Assembly (NCBI GenBank): GCA_937915965.1
Contig: CALGHC010000017.1
Span: 1-15,347, forward strand
Length of the DNA: 15,347 nt
Direction: 5' to 3'
DNA from: an uncultured Myxococcales bacterium
GTDB taxonomy: Bacteria > Myxococcota_A > UBA9042
A program made the position numbers and the translations under genes. Below the pieces are notes generated by a model. The model searched no databases, was not told the DNA's origin, and saw nothing but the letters and a program-made list of their open reading frames with translations. Below, piece after piece: positions 1 through 8,263 of this stretch (its first letter is position 1; each line of letters opens with the position of its first letter).

Positions 1-2722
1 CCGCTGCCGTCGCCAGGTCGGCGTCGCCCGCCTCTTCGGCGTCGCTCCAGCCGTCGCCGTCGCTGTCGCTGTCGAGCGCGTCGATGGTGCCGTCGCCGTC
101 GGTGTCGATCGGCTCGCCGCCGTCACTCTCTTCGAAGTCACTCAGGCCATCGCCGTCGCTGTCCGCCTGCTGCGGCTGCGTGCCAAGCTCGGCTTCGACG
201 CCGGTTGTCAGCAGGTCACCGTCCGGGTCACCGTCGAGGTCATCGCTGCCATCGAGGGGGTCGGTGTTGTCGAACTTGACCTCGTCGCCGTCGTTGGTGC
301 CGCCGCCGTCGCTGTCCTTGTTCCCAGGGTCGGTTTCACCCTCGTCGACCTTGCCGTCCTTGTTCTTGTCCTCGAAGCCGTCGAAGAGTCCGTCTCCGTC
401 GCTGTCCTTGGCGCGCGGGTCGGTGGTGGAGGTCGGATCGCTGTCGCCGACTTCGCCGATCTCAAGGCCGTCCCCCAGCCCATCGCCGTCGCTGTCGCCG
501 CGCGTCGGGTCGGTCTCGTCGTCGTCCAGGGCGCCGTCGTGGTTGGCGTCCTCCTCGCCGTCATCCAGCCCGTCTCCGTCGCTATCGGCCTTGCTGGGGT
601 TGGTCGTGGACTTGGGATCGGCGTCGCCCACCTTGCCGACCTCGAGGCCGTCGTCGAGCCCGTCGCCGTCGGTGTCGCCGCTGAGCGGGTTCGATCCGTA
701 AAAGTGCACCTCGAGCCCATCGTTGAGCCCGTCGCCGTCGGTATCGGCGAGCTTCGGGTCCGTCTCCGCGACACCGACCTTGCCGTCCTTGTCCTTGTCC
801 TCGGCGCCGTCGGGCAGGTTGTCACCGTCGGTGTCCTTCTTCTTGGGGTTGGTCTCGTCCGCGTCGAAACTACCGCTGAAGTCGGAGTCTTCGATGCCAT
901 CAAGCAGCCCGTCGTCGTCGCTGTCCGGGTCGTTGGGGTCGGTGCCTTGGAAGAGCGGGTTGGTGCCGCCGTATTGGGCCTCGACCTCGACCTTGTCGTA
1001 CAGGCCGTCGAGGTCGCTGTCCTTGGCCCTGGGGTTGGTCTGGTTGGCGACGATCTTGCCGTCGTCGCCGAGCTTCTTCACCGTGTACTCGGCGAGATTG
1101 GTTAGCCCGTCGCCGTCGTTGTCCTTGTTGCCGTCGGTGCCGTCGAGCGGATCGAGGGGCGAGCCTTCGCCCGCGGCGACGCTGTACTTGGTCTCCCAGC
1201 CGTCATCGATGCCGTCGCCGTCGGTGTCGAACTTGACCGGATCGGTCTCGCCGGGGCTGCCGCCGCCCTTTCCGTCGACCTTGCCGTTGTGGTTGCCGTC
1301 CTCCAGGCCGTCCTGCAGGCCGTCCTTGTCGGTGTCAGCCAGCTCGGGGTCGGTGGTAGAGGCCGGATCGGCGTCTGGCTCGAATTTGCCGGCCTTGGTC
1401 CCGCCCGGATCCTTCGCTGAGACTTGCGGTTTGGTCAGCCCTTTCTCCTGGCCATCGCCGAGACCGTCCTTGTCCGTGTCAAAGACCAAGGGCGAGCTGC
1501 CGCCTTGCACCACCTTCGGGTCGCCCTTGACCGAGATGCCGCCCTCGTTGCCATCGAGCAGGCCATCGTCGTCGCTGTCCGCGTCGAGACCATCCGTCTT
1601 CATATGATCGGCGAGGGGCAGGGCCTCCTCGCCGTCGTTGAGGCCGTCGCCGTCGGTGTCCTTGTCGCCCGGCTTGGTCTTCGTCACCTTCTGCTCATAG
1701 TTGCTGCTCAGCCCGTCACCATCCGGATCTTTGCCACTATCGTCAGCCGGATTTGCGCAGTCGTTGCCGTCAAAGACCTCGGCAGCGTCGACGACGCCAC
1801 CGTCATCCGTGTCGGCCTTCTTCGGGTCGCACTTCCAGGTGTTGACCTCGTCGCCGTCGCTGAGGCCATCCCAATCGGTGTCGGGCAGGTGCGGCGCCGT
1901 CTGCCACTTCAGCACCTCGTCGCCGTCATCGAGTCCGTCGCCGTCGGTGTCGGCGAGATGTGGGTCGGTCGTGTACAGCAGCACCTCGAAGCCGTCCTTG
2001 AGACTGTCGCCGTCGGTGTCCGGATCGTTGGGGTCCGTGCCGTGCGGATCGAGCTCGTCGCCATCCTCAAGGCCGTCCTCGTCGGAGTCCTTCTTGAACG
2101 GATCGGTGTTGTGCAGGTTCTTCTCTTGCCAGTCGCTCAGGCCGTCGCCGTCGGTATCGAGTTGGTCGTCGTCTGGCTTGAGCGGATCCGTGCCGTCGAC
2201 GAGCACTTCTGCGCCGTCATTGGAGAAACCACCGTCGGTGTCGAGTTTGAGGGGGTCGGTCTTGGTCTTGAGAAGCTCGACGTTGTCGGGCAGCCCGTCG
2301 TCGTCCGTGTCGACCTTGGTCGGGCTCGTCTTGTGGAGCGTCAACTCGTTGAAGTCGCTAAGGAAGTCCCCGTCCGTGTCGAGCTTCGCCGGATTGGTGG
2401 CCGGCACCCCGGCGGCCGGTTTGACCTCTTCGAAGTCGGTCAGGCCGTCGCCGTCGGTGTCGACGAGGGTCGGGTTGCTGCCCGCAGCTTGTTCTTCGCT
2501 GTGATTGAGTCCATCGCCGTCGAAGTCGCCGCTCGGTCCTTCCTGCAGTGACCCGAAATGGACCAACTCCCAGTCATCGTCCAGGCCGTCGCCGTCGTCG
2601 TCCGTTCCCGCCGCCTGGAGAATTGCTGGCGTCAGGGCCCCGGCGAACCACACCGCGACTGCCGCCATTCGCCACGATTCTGACGTCCAGAGTCGTCTCG
2701 CACGCCACTGTACACTGGTCAT
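1..2722 (-). CDS. Giant secreted Asp-rich TSP3-like repeat protein (3' end outside window)
   Basis: Read on the minus strand, one frame stays open from an ATG at 2722 to the window edge, about 907 codons, so the C-terminus is missing. The N-terminus has an Arg-rich stretch (R7, R9, R10, R18), then a hydrophobic run (residues 19-37) ending in A-A-G. This looks like a Sec signal peptide; Met19 is a possible alternative start. From residue 41 on, the protein is almost only repeats of the form D-T/S-D-G-D-G-L-x-D-G-x-E, about 32 by my count, spaced roughly 20-40 residues and separated by T-D-P segments. At least five inserts have the form E-D-x-N-x-D-G-x-V-D-x-x-E-T-D-P, which resembles an EF-hand loop. 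The Asp spacing is that of thrombospondin type 3 Ca-binding repeats, so a secreted or surface-attached calcium-dependent structural or adhesion protein is inferred. The SD GAGAGGG lies 7 nt before the ATG. A C-terminal sorting or anchor domain would lie beyond the edge. Confidence 0.9.
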   Translation of the reverse strand, partial: MTSVQWRARRLWTSESWRMAAVAVWFAGALTPAILQAAGTDDDGDGLDDDWELVHFGSLQEGPSGDFDGDGLNHSEEQAAGSNPTLVDTDGDGLTDFEEVKPAAGVPATNPAKLDTDGDFLSDFNELTLHKTSPTKVDTDDDGLPDNVELLKTKTDPLKLDTDGGFSNDGAEVLVDGTDPLKPDDDQLDTDGDGLSDWQEKNLHNTDPFKKDSDEDGLEDGDELDPHGTDPNDPDTDGDSLKDGFEVLLYTTDPHLADTDGDGLDDGDEVLKWQTAPHLPDTDWDGLSDGDEVNTWKCDPKKADTDDGGVVDAAEVFDGNDCANPADDSGKDPDGDGLSSNYEQKVTKTKPGDKDTDGDGLNDGEEALPLADHMKTDGLDADSDDDGLLDGNEGGISVKGDPKVVQGGSSPLVFDTDKDGLGDGQEKGLTKPQVSAKDPGGTKAGKFEPDADPASTTDPELADTDKDGLQDGLEDGNHNGKVDGKGGGSPGETDPVKFDTDGDGIDDGWETKYSVAAGEGSPLDPLDGTDGNKDNDGDGLTNLAEYTVKKLGDDGKIVANQTNPRAKDSDLDGLYDKVEVEAQYGGTNPLFQGTDPNDPDSDDDGLLDGIEDSDFSGSFDADETNPKKKDTDGDNLPDGAEDKDKDGKVGVAETDPKLADTDGDGLNDGLEVHFYGSNPLSGDTDGDGLDDGLEVGKVGDADPKSTTNPSKADSDGDGLDDGEEDANHDGALDDDETDPTRGDSDGDGLGDGLEIGEVGDSDPTSTTDPRAKDSDGDGLFDGFEDKNKDGKVDEGETDPGNKDSDGGGTNDGDEVKFDNTDPLDGSDDLDGDPDGDLLTTGVEAELGTQPQQADSDGDGLSDFEESDGGEPIDTDGDGTIDALDSDSDGDGWSDAEEAGDADLATAA

Positions 2723-2854
2723 GAACTCGCCCTCTCGCTGCCTGGTTGTCCGCGAGCTATCGTCGCGCTGGGATCCATGTTTGTCCACGTTGTCGCCATT
2801 CGCCGGCCGCGGTAGGGTGTCGCTCGCTGCAAACCAGCAAGCCGCGCGACCCCG
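2723..2854. promoter_or_regulatory. Divergent intergenic region with weak sigma70-like boxes
   Basis: This 132-bp gap separates the two divergently transcribed genes. On the plus strand TTGTCG (2790-2795), a 17-bp spacer and TAGGGT (2813-2818) make a weak promoter for the membrane protein gene. On the minus strand TGGACA (2782-2787), a 17-bp spacer and GACGAT (2759-2764) make an equally weak candidate for the repeat protein gene. Both -10 boxes match the consensus at only 3 of 6 positions. No clear SD precedes the ATG at 2855. Confidence 0.25.
2730..2736 (-). promoter_or_regulatory. Shine-Dalgarno site for the TSP3 repeat protein
   Basis: The minus strand reads GAGAGGG with a 7-nt spacer to the ATG at 2722-2720. 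It supports that ATG over the internal Met19. Confidence 0.7.
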
Positions 2855-5761
2855 ATGCCCGATCCGAATCCCCCCGCCCTCGCCGCCAGCACACTCGCCA
2901 TCGTCGTCGGCGGAATCGCCAGTGACAGGCTCGTGGTCGTCGCCTTCGGTGACTCGGCTGCCGTCCGAGTGATCGTCTTGCTGGTCTGGCTCGGAGGACT
3001 CGCGGGCGGTGCGGCGCGCGCGGCTCGATGGGCTCGACGCGCGGCGGAGCCCGGCGTCGGCGCGCGAGGCCGACCCCTTCTGCTTCTCGCCGCCGCCGTC
3101 AGCCTGACCAGCCTGTGGGCCGTCTGCCTGACCACCTTGACCGCACCGGCCGTCGCCCGCTGGCAGGCCTCCACCTCTGGGCCTGGCGCCGGCTCGCTCG
3201 CCTTCCACCTCGGTCACTTGCTTCTCAGCGCGGGCCTGCTCGGTCCGTTCGCCTGGACATCCGGCCTGCTCGTCGGCCAGGTCGGCTCGTCATCCCGCCC
3301 GTCATCCCGCCCGTCATCCCGCCCGTCATCCCGCCCGCCATCCCGCCCGTTCGCTTCGCCGTCACGTGCGGCGCCGCTTGGCCATCGGCTCGGCGCGCTT
3401 GCCGGCGCCGCCGCCCTTGGTGTCGCTGTGGCGTCCACCCTGCTTGAGGCCGCAGGCGTCGTCGCGACTCTCGCCCTTGCCGGTGCAATTGGCCTGATCG
3501 CCGCGTTCAGATTGCGCGTTCACGCACGCCGCGTTGTTGTGCCGCCACAGGTTCACGAGCCGGCCGCCGACGCAGCCTTGTCGTTCCTCTCCGCCCGTCG
3601 GCTCGGCACCGTGCTACTTCTCGTCGGTGCCGCCGTGATGTGCATCGCCCTCGCCGGAACCCGCGTCGCCGCCCTCCAGCTTGGTGCCGTCCCCGCCTCG
3701 GGTCATCTCGCAGCCTTCGCTCTCCTTGCAGGGTTGGCGCTAGGCGCCGTCCGCTCCGGTCGCCCGCGCCTCGGTGCCGAATCGGAGCCTCGGCCGGTCG
3801 GCTGGGCGTTGGCCTGGGCCGCGCTCGCGGCTGCTCTCGTCATCGTGCTGGTCGCCGTCGGTCTGTCGCGCCTGCCGTTCGTCCTCGCCGCCATCAGCGG
3901 CCTGTTCTCGGCGAGCCCAACGGCTTGGCTACCGTGGGTTGCCCTGGCCAGCACCTGCATCGGTGCGCCGCTGTTTGCCGCCGGTGTCGCGCCGGGCACG
4001 CTGCTTGCCCAGCTATTCGATGGCCAGGCGACGCGGTGCGGGCCGCTCGATCCCGGTCGCCGTGTCGCCGTCTGGGCCGCAGGCTCTGCCGCTGCACCGC
4101 TGATCCTCGCCAGTGGGCTCTTTGCGGCGGTCGGCCCGCTCGCGCTTCTGTTGGTCGCGGCAGGGTTGTTTCTCATCGCAGCGATGATCCTACCACCGCG
4201 CCCCCGGCTCTTTCGGGTCGCCGCGGTCGCTGCCGTCGCGTTGCTTCCGATCGTCTGGTCGCTGTTCGCGCCGCTCGACCCGGCCATTCTTTATCAAGGT
4301 CTTGCCCGTTCGGCCGGCGCGGCCGCCGCGCCGCCGTTCGCCGCATTCGCCACGAGCCGCGAAGGCGAATGGTCGAGGACCGAAGGTCTGGATGGTAGCG
4401 TCACGCTGGTCGGTGGCCCACGGGGCGGCGCCGTCCGGCTCGACGGCGCAATCATCGCCGACCGACGAACTGCGGTCTCGGAGGTCGCCCTGGGTCATCT
4501 CGGATTCCTCTTTCAGCCGGCCGCGCGTCGCGTGCTGGTCCTCGGAGCCGCATCGGGGCGCACAGCCCGTGCGGCTGCAGCCCACGCCGAAGCGCGCGTC
4601 ACCGTCGCCGACCGCTCCAGCCTCCTGGCCCGTGCATTCTTGAGCGCTGGCTCGGCGGCGGCTCCTCCACCCGCCGGTGGCGGGCCCCAGGCGGTCGTGG
4701 CTGACACGGCGGCCGTGCTCGCTACGTCGCCGCCCTCCGCGTTCGACATCATCGTCTGGCAGCCGCGTCCGCTGACAGTCGATGGTCGTTCGGATGCCCC
4801 GACCCTGGAGCGCTACCTGGGGATCGCCCGCCTGCTCGCCGCCGAAGGTGTGCTGGTCCAGCGGGTTGACCTGAGCGAGCTGGACGAGGACCTCCTCACC
4901 GACGTCCTTTGCACCGCGCACCACGCCCTGCCGTTCGTCTCGATCTTCCGTCTCGGTGCGGGCGAGGTCGCTGTGGTCGCGTCGAGGACGAAGTTGGTGG
5001 TCGACGAGTCAGCCGTTGCGCTTGCCTTCTCGTCCCCTGCAGTCGTCGCCGAACTCGCCAGCCACCGGCAGCGGTCGTTGCCCCTCAGCCTCGACGAGCT
5101 GCTCTTGACCCAGGTCGCCAGCTCGGCGCGCCTCGCGCGCCTCTGCCAAGCATACGACCAGCCGATGTCGATCTGGCGCGCACCTCTAGCCAGCCGGGCC
5201 TCGCGAGCGCGATTCAGCGGCCGCTGGCCGCGGCTGCTGCTCGCCGACCTCGATGAACGCCTCACCGCCGGCGGGTCTCTCTTCCTCCGCTCGCGCTTGC
5301 TGCGTCGGCCGCTCGATGGACCGAGTCGCACCGCTCTGTACCACTTCCTGCTTGCCCGTGGCCTGGCCGACGAAGAACCCCTGCTCGCAGTCGCCGCGCC
5401 AGCCGACGCGCGTCCCGCGGCCGTCGCGCTCGTCCTCGCCGGCCTGCCCTCGCCAACGCGCGTATCGTGGCGCCGACGCAGCGCGATCTGCCGGGCGCTG
5501 CGTGCAACCGGCGACTGGCTGATCGACATCGAAGAGACGGTGTTGGGCCGGTTGGACGGGCCACCGGTTCTGCTGGGGTGGCAAGCGTTGTGCCAACCCG
5601 GCATTCTCGCCGCCGACGCCGCGGGCGCGGAACCGTTGGGTGCGCCCCAGCAAGCATCCCCAACCGCGTATGATCGGCCGACCGACGGTCCCTCGCCTGC
5701 CGTGTGGCTGGCCGCGCCCGCCTCGCTCGCCGCGCCGTCGATTGGAGTCCTTGGGCATTGA
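2855..5761 (+). CDS. Multi-pass membrane protein with degenerate spermidine-synthase-like domain
   Basis: A 968-residue protein. Residues ~1-500 hold about a dozen Ala/Leu/Val-rich membrane segments, for example 10-55, 72-95, 118-143, 170-210, 253-340 and the stretch before residue 480. A low-complexity Ser-Arg-Pro linker lies near 146-165. Residues ~520-720 resemble the Rossmann domain of the membrane-fused spermidine synthase (PAPT) family: VLVLGAASGR (560-569) sits where the nucleotide-binding glycine loop lies. FDIIVWQP (630-637) sits where the family has the Asp-containing core strand. Then come ERYLGIARLLAAEGVLVQ and a strand block ending in GEVAVVAS. The glycine-rich GGGDG-like loop and the acidic catalytic positions are not conserved, so aminopropyl transfer is doubtful; a membrane protein with a SAM- or dcSAM-fold sensor or enzyme domain is the safer call. 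Residues ~720-968 are an unrecognised tail. No start other than ATG 2855 is available, because an in-frame TAG lies at 2813 with no ATG, GTG or TTG between. Its stop overlaps the next gene's start. Confidence 0.8.
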   Translation: MPDPNPPALAASTLAIVVGGIASDRLVVVAFGDSAAVRVIVLLVWLGGLAGGAARAARWARRAAEPGVGARGRPLLLLAAAVSLTSLWAVCLTTLTAPAVARWQASTSGPGAGSLAFHLGHLLLSAGLLGPFAWTSGLLVGQVGSSSRPSSRPSSRPSSRPPSRPFASPSRAAPLGHRLGALAGAAALGVAVASTLLEAAGVVATLALAGAIGLIAAFRLRVHARRVVVPPQVHEPAADAALSFLSARRLGTVLLLVGAAVMCIALAGTRVAALQLGAVPASGHLAAFALLAGLALGAVRSGRPRLGAESEPRPVGWALAWAALAAALVIVLVAVGLSRLPFVLAAISGLFSASPTAWLPWVALASTCIGAPLFAAGVAPGTLLAQLFDGQATRCGPLDPGRRVAVWAAGSAAAPLILASGLFAAVGPLALLLVAAGLFLIAAMILPPRPRLFRVAAVAAVALLPIVWSLFAPLDPAILYQGLARSAGAAAAPPFAAFATSREGEWSRTEGLDGSVTLVGGPRGGAVRLDGAIIADRRTAVSEVALGHLGFLFQPAARRVLVLGAASGRTARAAAAHAEARVTVADRSSLLARAFLSAGSAAAPPPAGGGPQAVVADTAAVLATSPPSAFDIIVWQPRPLTVDGRSDAPTLERYLGIARLLAAEGVLVQRVDLSELDEDLLTDVLCTAHHALPFVSIFRLGAGEVAVVASRTKLVVDESAVALAFSSPAVVAELASHRQRSLPLSLDELLLTQVASSARLARLCQAYDQPMSIWRAPLASRASRARFSGRWPRLLLADLDERLTAGGSLFLRSRLLRRPLDGPSRTALYHFLLARGLADEEPLLAVAAPADARPAAVALVLAGLPSPTRVSWRRRSAICRALRATGDWLIDIEETVLGRLDGPPVLLGWQALCQPGILAADAAGAEPLGAPQQASPTAYDRPTDGPSPAVWLAAPASLAAPSIGVLGH
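3290..3349 (+). repeat. 12-bp tandem repeat, 5 units, inside the membrane protein gene
   Basis: Four exact copies of tcatcccgcccg (3290-3337) are followed by one copy with a single change (ccatcccgcccg, 3338-3349). The repeat is in frame and encodes S-S-R-P units, giving a charged, proline-rich linker between membrane segments. Copy number can change without shifting the frame. Confidence 0.95.
5744..5747 (+). promoter_or_regulatory. Shine-Dalgarno that decides the COG2509 start
   Basis: GGAG lies 10 nt before the TTG at 5758, inside the end of the upstream gene. It favours the TTG over the GTG at 5704 and suggests translational coupling. Confidence 0.5.
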
Positions 5762-7464
5762 AGACTGTCGAACTACACCTACCTGTTGGCGATCTGCCGC
5801 CCCCTGGCGAGGACGACAGCCAACTCGTCGCCGCCGCGGCCTTCGCCTGCGGCGTGGCGGTCACCGCGGTCGCTGGCGTTCGCGTCCGCCGAAGATCTCT
5901 CGACGCGCGCCGCCGCAACCACCGCCCTGCCAGCTGGGTCGTGCGCTGCGACGTCTATCTCGACGACGAGTTCCCCCCTGGTGTCGATCTGCCCACGCTG
6001 CTGCGGCCGCGTCGGCTCGCGCGGCCCGCTGGTGATCTGCGCCCGATCATCGTCGGAATGGGCCCGGCCGGTCTGTTCGCCGCGCTCGCCTTCGCCGACG
6101 TTGGTGTGGCGTGCACCCTGCTGGAGCGTGGTCCTGAGGTAGAGCGCCGCAACCTCGACGTGCGCGATCTGCGCGTGCATGGCGCGCTGCAACCCGAGTC
6201 CAACCTTTGCTATGGCGAGGGCGGCGCCGGTACCTATTCCGATGGTAAGCTCTACACACGAAGCAAGGATCCCCTCGTGCGCGAGGTGTATGAGCGCCTC
6301 GTCGCGCTTGGCATCGACCGCTCCGTGCTCGTCGAGGCGCACCCCCACGTCGGCACCAACCGACTCATCCCGATGATGCCGCGTCTGCGCCTCGCCCTGC
6401 GCGAGGCCGGCCACGATCTCTGCTTCGACGCCCGGGTCGATGATCTCGTCGTGGATGACGCAAGCGGAGGCCCGCGGGTCGTCGGCGTCCGGCTTGCCGA
6501 TGGGCGCGAGCTGATCGGTGGGCCGGTGTTGCTCGCCACCGGCCACTCGGCTCGCGACACCTATGCCGTGCTCGCCCGTCACGGCGTCGCCATGGCCGCC
6601 AAAGACTTCGCTGTCGGGACCCGGGTCGAGCACCCCCAGGCGCTTATCGACCGTGCGCAGCTGGGCGATCTCGCCGGTCACCCGCACGTTGGTGCCGCCG
6701 AGTACTTCGTCGCCCAACAGGTCGCCTCCGCTGACGGCGTGCGAGGCGTCTACAGCTTCTGCATGTGCCCCGGGGGCTTCGTCTTGCCTTCGCCGACTCG
6801 CCTCGACCACCTCAACGTCAACGGCATGAGCAATGCCGGTCGCGGTGGTCGCTTTGGCAACGCTGCCCTCGTTACCCAGGTGCCCTGCGACGAGATGTAC
6901 CTTCACGAGCCCGGCGACCTCGACGACGACCCCGAGTTCGGCGTCCATGTCGCCGGCGGTGCCCTGCTCGGCCTTGCCCTGCAGGGCCAGCTCGAGCGCG
7001 CGGCGTTTGCGGCGGGCGGCGGGGGGTACCGAGCCCCCGCGCAGCCGCTCGTCGCCTTCGTCGAAGGCCTCGGCGCCGCGCCGCTGGCGACGCGCACATC
7101 CTATCGGCCGGGGGTCGAGGCCTTTGATATCTCAGCGCTTTTGCCCGCGCGGGTGGTCGCCGCGCTGCGACAGGGCGCGCGACAGATCGACCGCCGCCAG
7201 CTGCGCGGCTACCTGAGCGGCGAGGCAGTGGTCATCGGCGTCGAAACGACCACATCGAGTCCCGTGCGGATCCTGCGCGGCGCCGATCGGCAAAGCGTGA
7301 GCCACGCAGGCCTCTTCCCCTGCGCCGAGGGGGCCGGTTATGCAGGCGGGATCGTCTCAAGCGCCGTCGACGGCTTGCGCACCGCCCGAACCCTGCTCGC
7401 CGCTGGCGGCTGGCTCGCAGCCGGCGAGACCATCGCCGCAGCGCCCAACGGCAAGCCCCAATGA
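5758..7464 (+). CDS. FAD-dependent dehydrogenase, COG2509-like
   Basis: A 568-residue flavoprotein of the uncharacterised FAD-dependent dehydrogenase family (COG2509 type). An N-terminal ~85-residue domain contains the R-R-R-S-L-D-A-R-R-R motif typical of the family. The dinucleotide fold follows with GMGPAG (100-105) and the acidic end LLERG. The family signature GEGGAGTYSDGKL lies at 153-165. Further blocks are HPHVGTNRL, ATGHSARDTY, DFAVGTRVEHPQ and CMCPGG, and the C-terminal FAD-contacting block EGAGYAGGI (524-532). The physiological substrate of the family is not established. I chose the TTG at 5758, which overlaps the upstream TGA as TTGA and has GGAG 10 nt upstream. The resulting N-terminus (KTVELHLPVGDL) fits the family. 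A GTG at 5704 would add 18 Arg/Ala-rich residues lying inside the upstream gene. It ends in an ATGA overlap with the next gene. Confidence 0.93.
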   Translation: MKTVELHLPVGDLPPPGEDDSQLVAAAAFACGVAVTAVAGVRVRRRSLDARRRNHRPASWVVRCDVYLDDEFPPGVDLPTLLRPRRLARPAGDLRPIIVGMGPAGLFAALAFADVGVACTLLERGPEVERRNLDVRDLRVHGALQPESNLCYGEGGAGTYSDGKLYTRSKDPLVREVYERLVALGIDRSVLVEAHPHVGTNRLIPMMPRLRLALREAGHDLCFDARVDDLVVDDASGGPRVVGVRLADGRELIGGPVLLATGHSARDTYAVLARHGVAMAAKDFAVGTRVEHPQALIDRAQLGDLAGHPHVGAAEYFVAQQVASADGVRGVYSFCMCPGGFVLPSPTRLDHLNVNGMSNAGRGGRFGNAALVTQVPCDEMYLHEPGDLDDDPEFGVHVAGGALLGLALQGQLERAAFAAGGGGYRAPAQPLVAFVEGLGAAPLATRTSYRPGVEAFDISALLPARVVAALRQGARQIDRRQLRGYLSGEAVVIGVETTTSSPVRILRGADRQSVSHAGLFPCAEGAGYAGGIVSSAVDGLRTARTLLAAGGWLAAGETIAAAPNGKPQ

Positions 7465-8069
7465 GCGACCCGCACGATACGAGCGGCGCGATCTCCCGTG
7501 CCCTGAAGACGTTGCACACAACTACCGACCGACGTTTCCTCGCGACCACCGCGGCGATCGGCTCCCCCATCGGATGTGGACCCGGCTGCTTCGCTTGCTG
7601 CGTCGACGAACTGACCGTCTGGGAGGTCGAGGCTGATCGCATCCAGGCTTGGGTCAACGCCGCTCGCGCAGACGGTCGCACCTTGGCCCTCAAGCCCGCT
7701 CCGGCGGGTCGTTGTGCCTTCCTCGACCCAGACGGTCGGTGCCGCGTCTACCCGGCGCGGCCCTACGTATGCCGTTCCCAGGGCGCTGTTCTGCGTTGGT
7801 GGCACGAGTCAGACGATGGCGCCGAGACCGAGCAGCGTGACACCTGTCCCGAGCATCTCGCTGCCGTGTCCCTGGGTGACTTGCCCGACAGCGCTCTCTT
7901 CGACCTCGGCCCCGGGGAGCAGCGCCTCGCCGAGCTGGCGACCCAGGCCCTGGCCCAGCTGGGCGAGGCGCTGCTACCGGCGCAGCTCAGTCGCCGCGCC
8001 CTGCCACAGCGCGTAGGTCTGCGCGATCTGGCCGTGGCGCTCCACCTCGCTGCGTCCACGGCACCATAG
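7461..8069 (+). CDS. YkgJ family cysteine-cluster protein
   Basis: A 202-residue soluble protein with the cysteine pattern of the YkgJ / zinc- or iron-chelating family. The N-terminal cluster is C39-x3-C43-x2-C46-C47, followed by C85, C94 and the diagnostic CRVYPARPYVCR segment (C94, C104), then C129 in DTCPEH. Eight Cys residues in this spacing are known or presumed to bind a metal (Zn or Fe-S). No catalytic function is assigned to the family. There is no signal peptide or membrane segment. The ATG overlaps the upstream stop as ATGA, so it is probably co-translated with the flavoprotein. The C-terminal ~70 residues are Leu/Ala-rich helices. Metal delivery, or redox partnership with the flavoprotein, is only an inference from the overlap. 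Confidence 0.9.
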   Translation: MSDPHDTSGAISRALKTLHTTTDRRFLATTAAIGSPIGCGPGCFACCVDELTVWEVEADRIQAWVNAARADGRTLALKPAPAGRCAFLDPDGRCRVYPARPYVCRSQGAVLRWWHESDDGAETEQRDTCPEHLAAVSLGDLPDSALFDLGPGEQRLAELATQALAQLGEALLPAQLSRRALPQRVGLRDLAVALHLAASTAP

Positions 8070-8094
8070 CTCGGCGATCCGCGCCCCCAGCACC

Positions 8095-8108
8095 GCGCGC
8101 CGGCGCGC
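8095..8108. other. 14-bp perfect palindrome downstream of ykgJ-like gene
   Basis: The sequence gcgcgccggcgcgc reads the same on both strands, 25 bp after the stop at 8069. It could be part of a transcription end structure, but no T-run follows and GC-rich palindromes are expected in such DNA. Confidence 0.3.
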
Positions 8109-8206
8109 TCGCACCGCCGTCTCGTCCGAATCGAGGCCAGCACCGCGATTCGCCCGCGCTAACCGCTCACCTGCCGAGCTCGCGTTGCTCGCTCGTATCG
8201 CCCTCG

Positions 8207-8263
8207 CAAGTCAGCCGCTCGCGGCAGCCGCTCACGCCAGCTCTTCAAGTCAGCCGCTCACGC
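8207..8263. repeat. Short direct repeats at the 3' end of the HD gene
   Basis: The 14-mer caagtcagccgctc occurs at 8207-8220 and 8246-8259. The core cagccgctcacgc occurs at 8225-8237 and 8251-8263, with a variant at 8212-8223. The right-hand copies include the stop and last codons of the HD gene (8250-8263), so the C-terminal S-V-S-G end of that protein is encoded within repeat sequence. Confidence 0.7.

Noticed and set aside
84..2972. Several long plus-strand frames rich in Pro-Ser or Val-Gly repeats
   Set aside because: They are antisense readings of the Asp-rich repeats on the minus strand. They have low-complexity composition, no SD pattern, and overlap one another.
5704..5757. GTG start adding 18 residues to the FAD-dependent dehydrogenase
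   Set aside because: The extension is Arg/Ala-rich and lies inside the upstream gene. The TTG at 5758 has an SD and gives a family-like N-terminus. It is not fully excluded.
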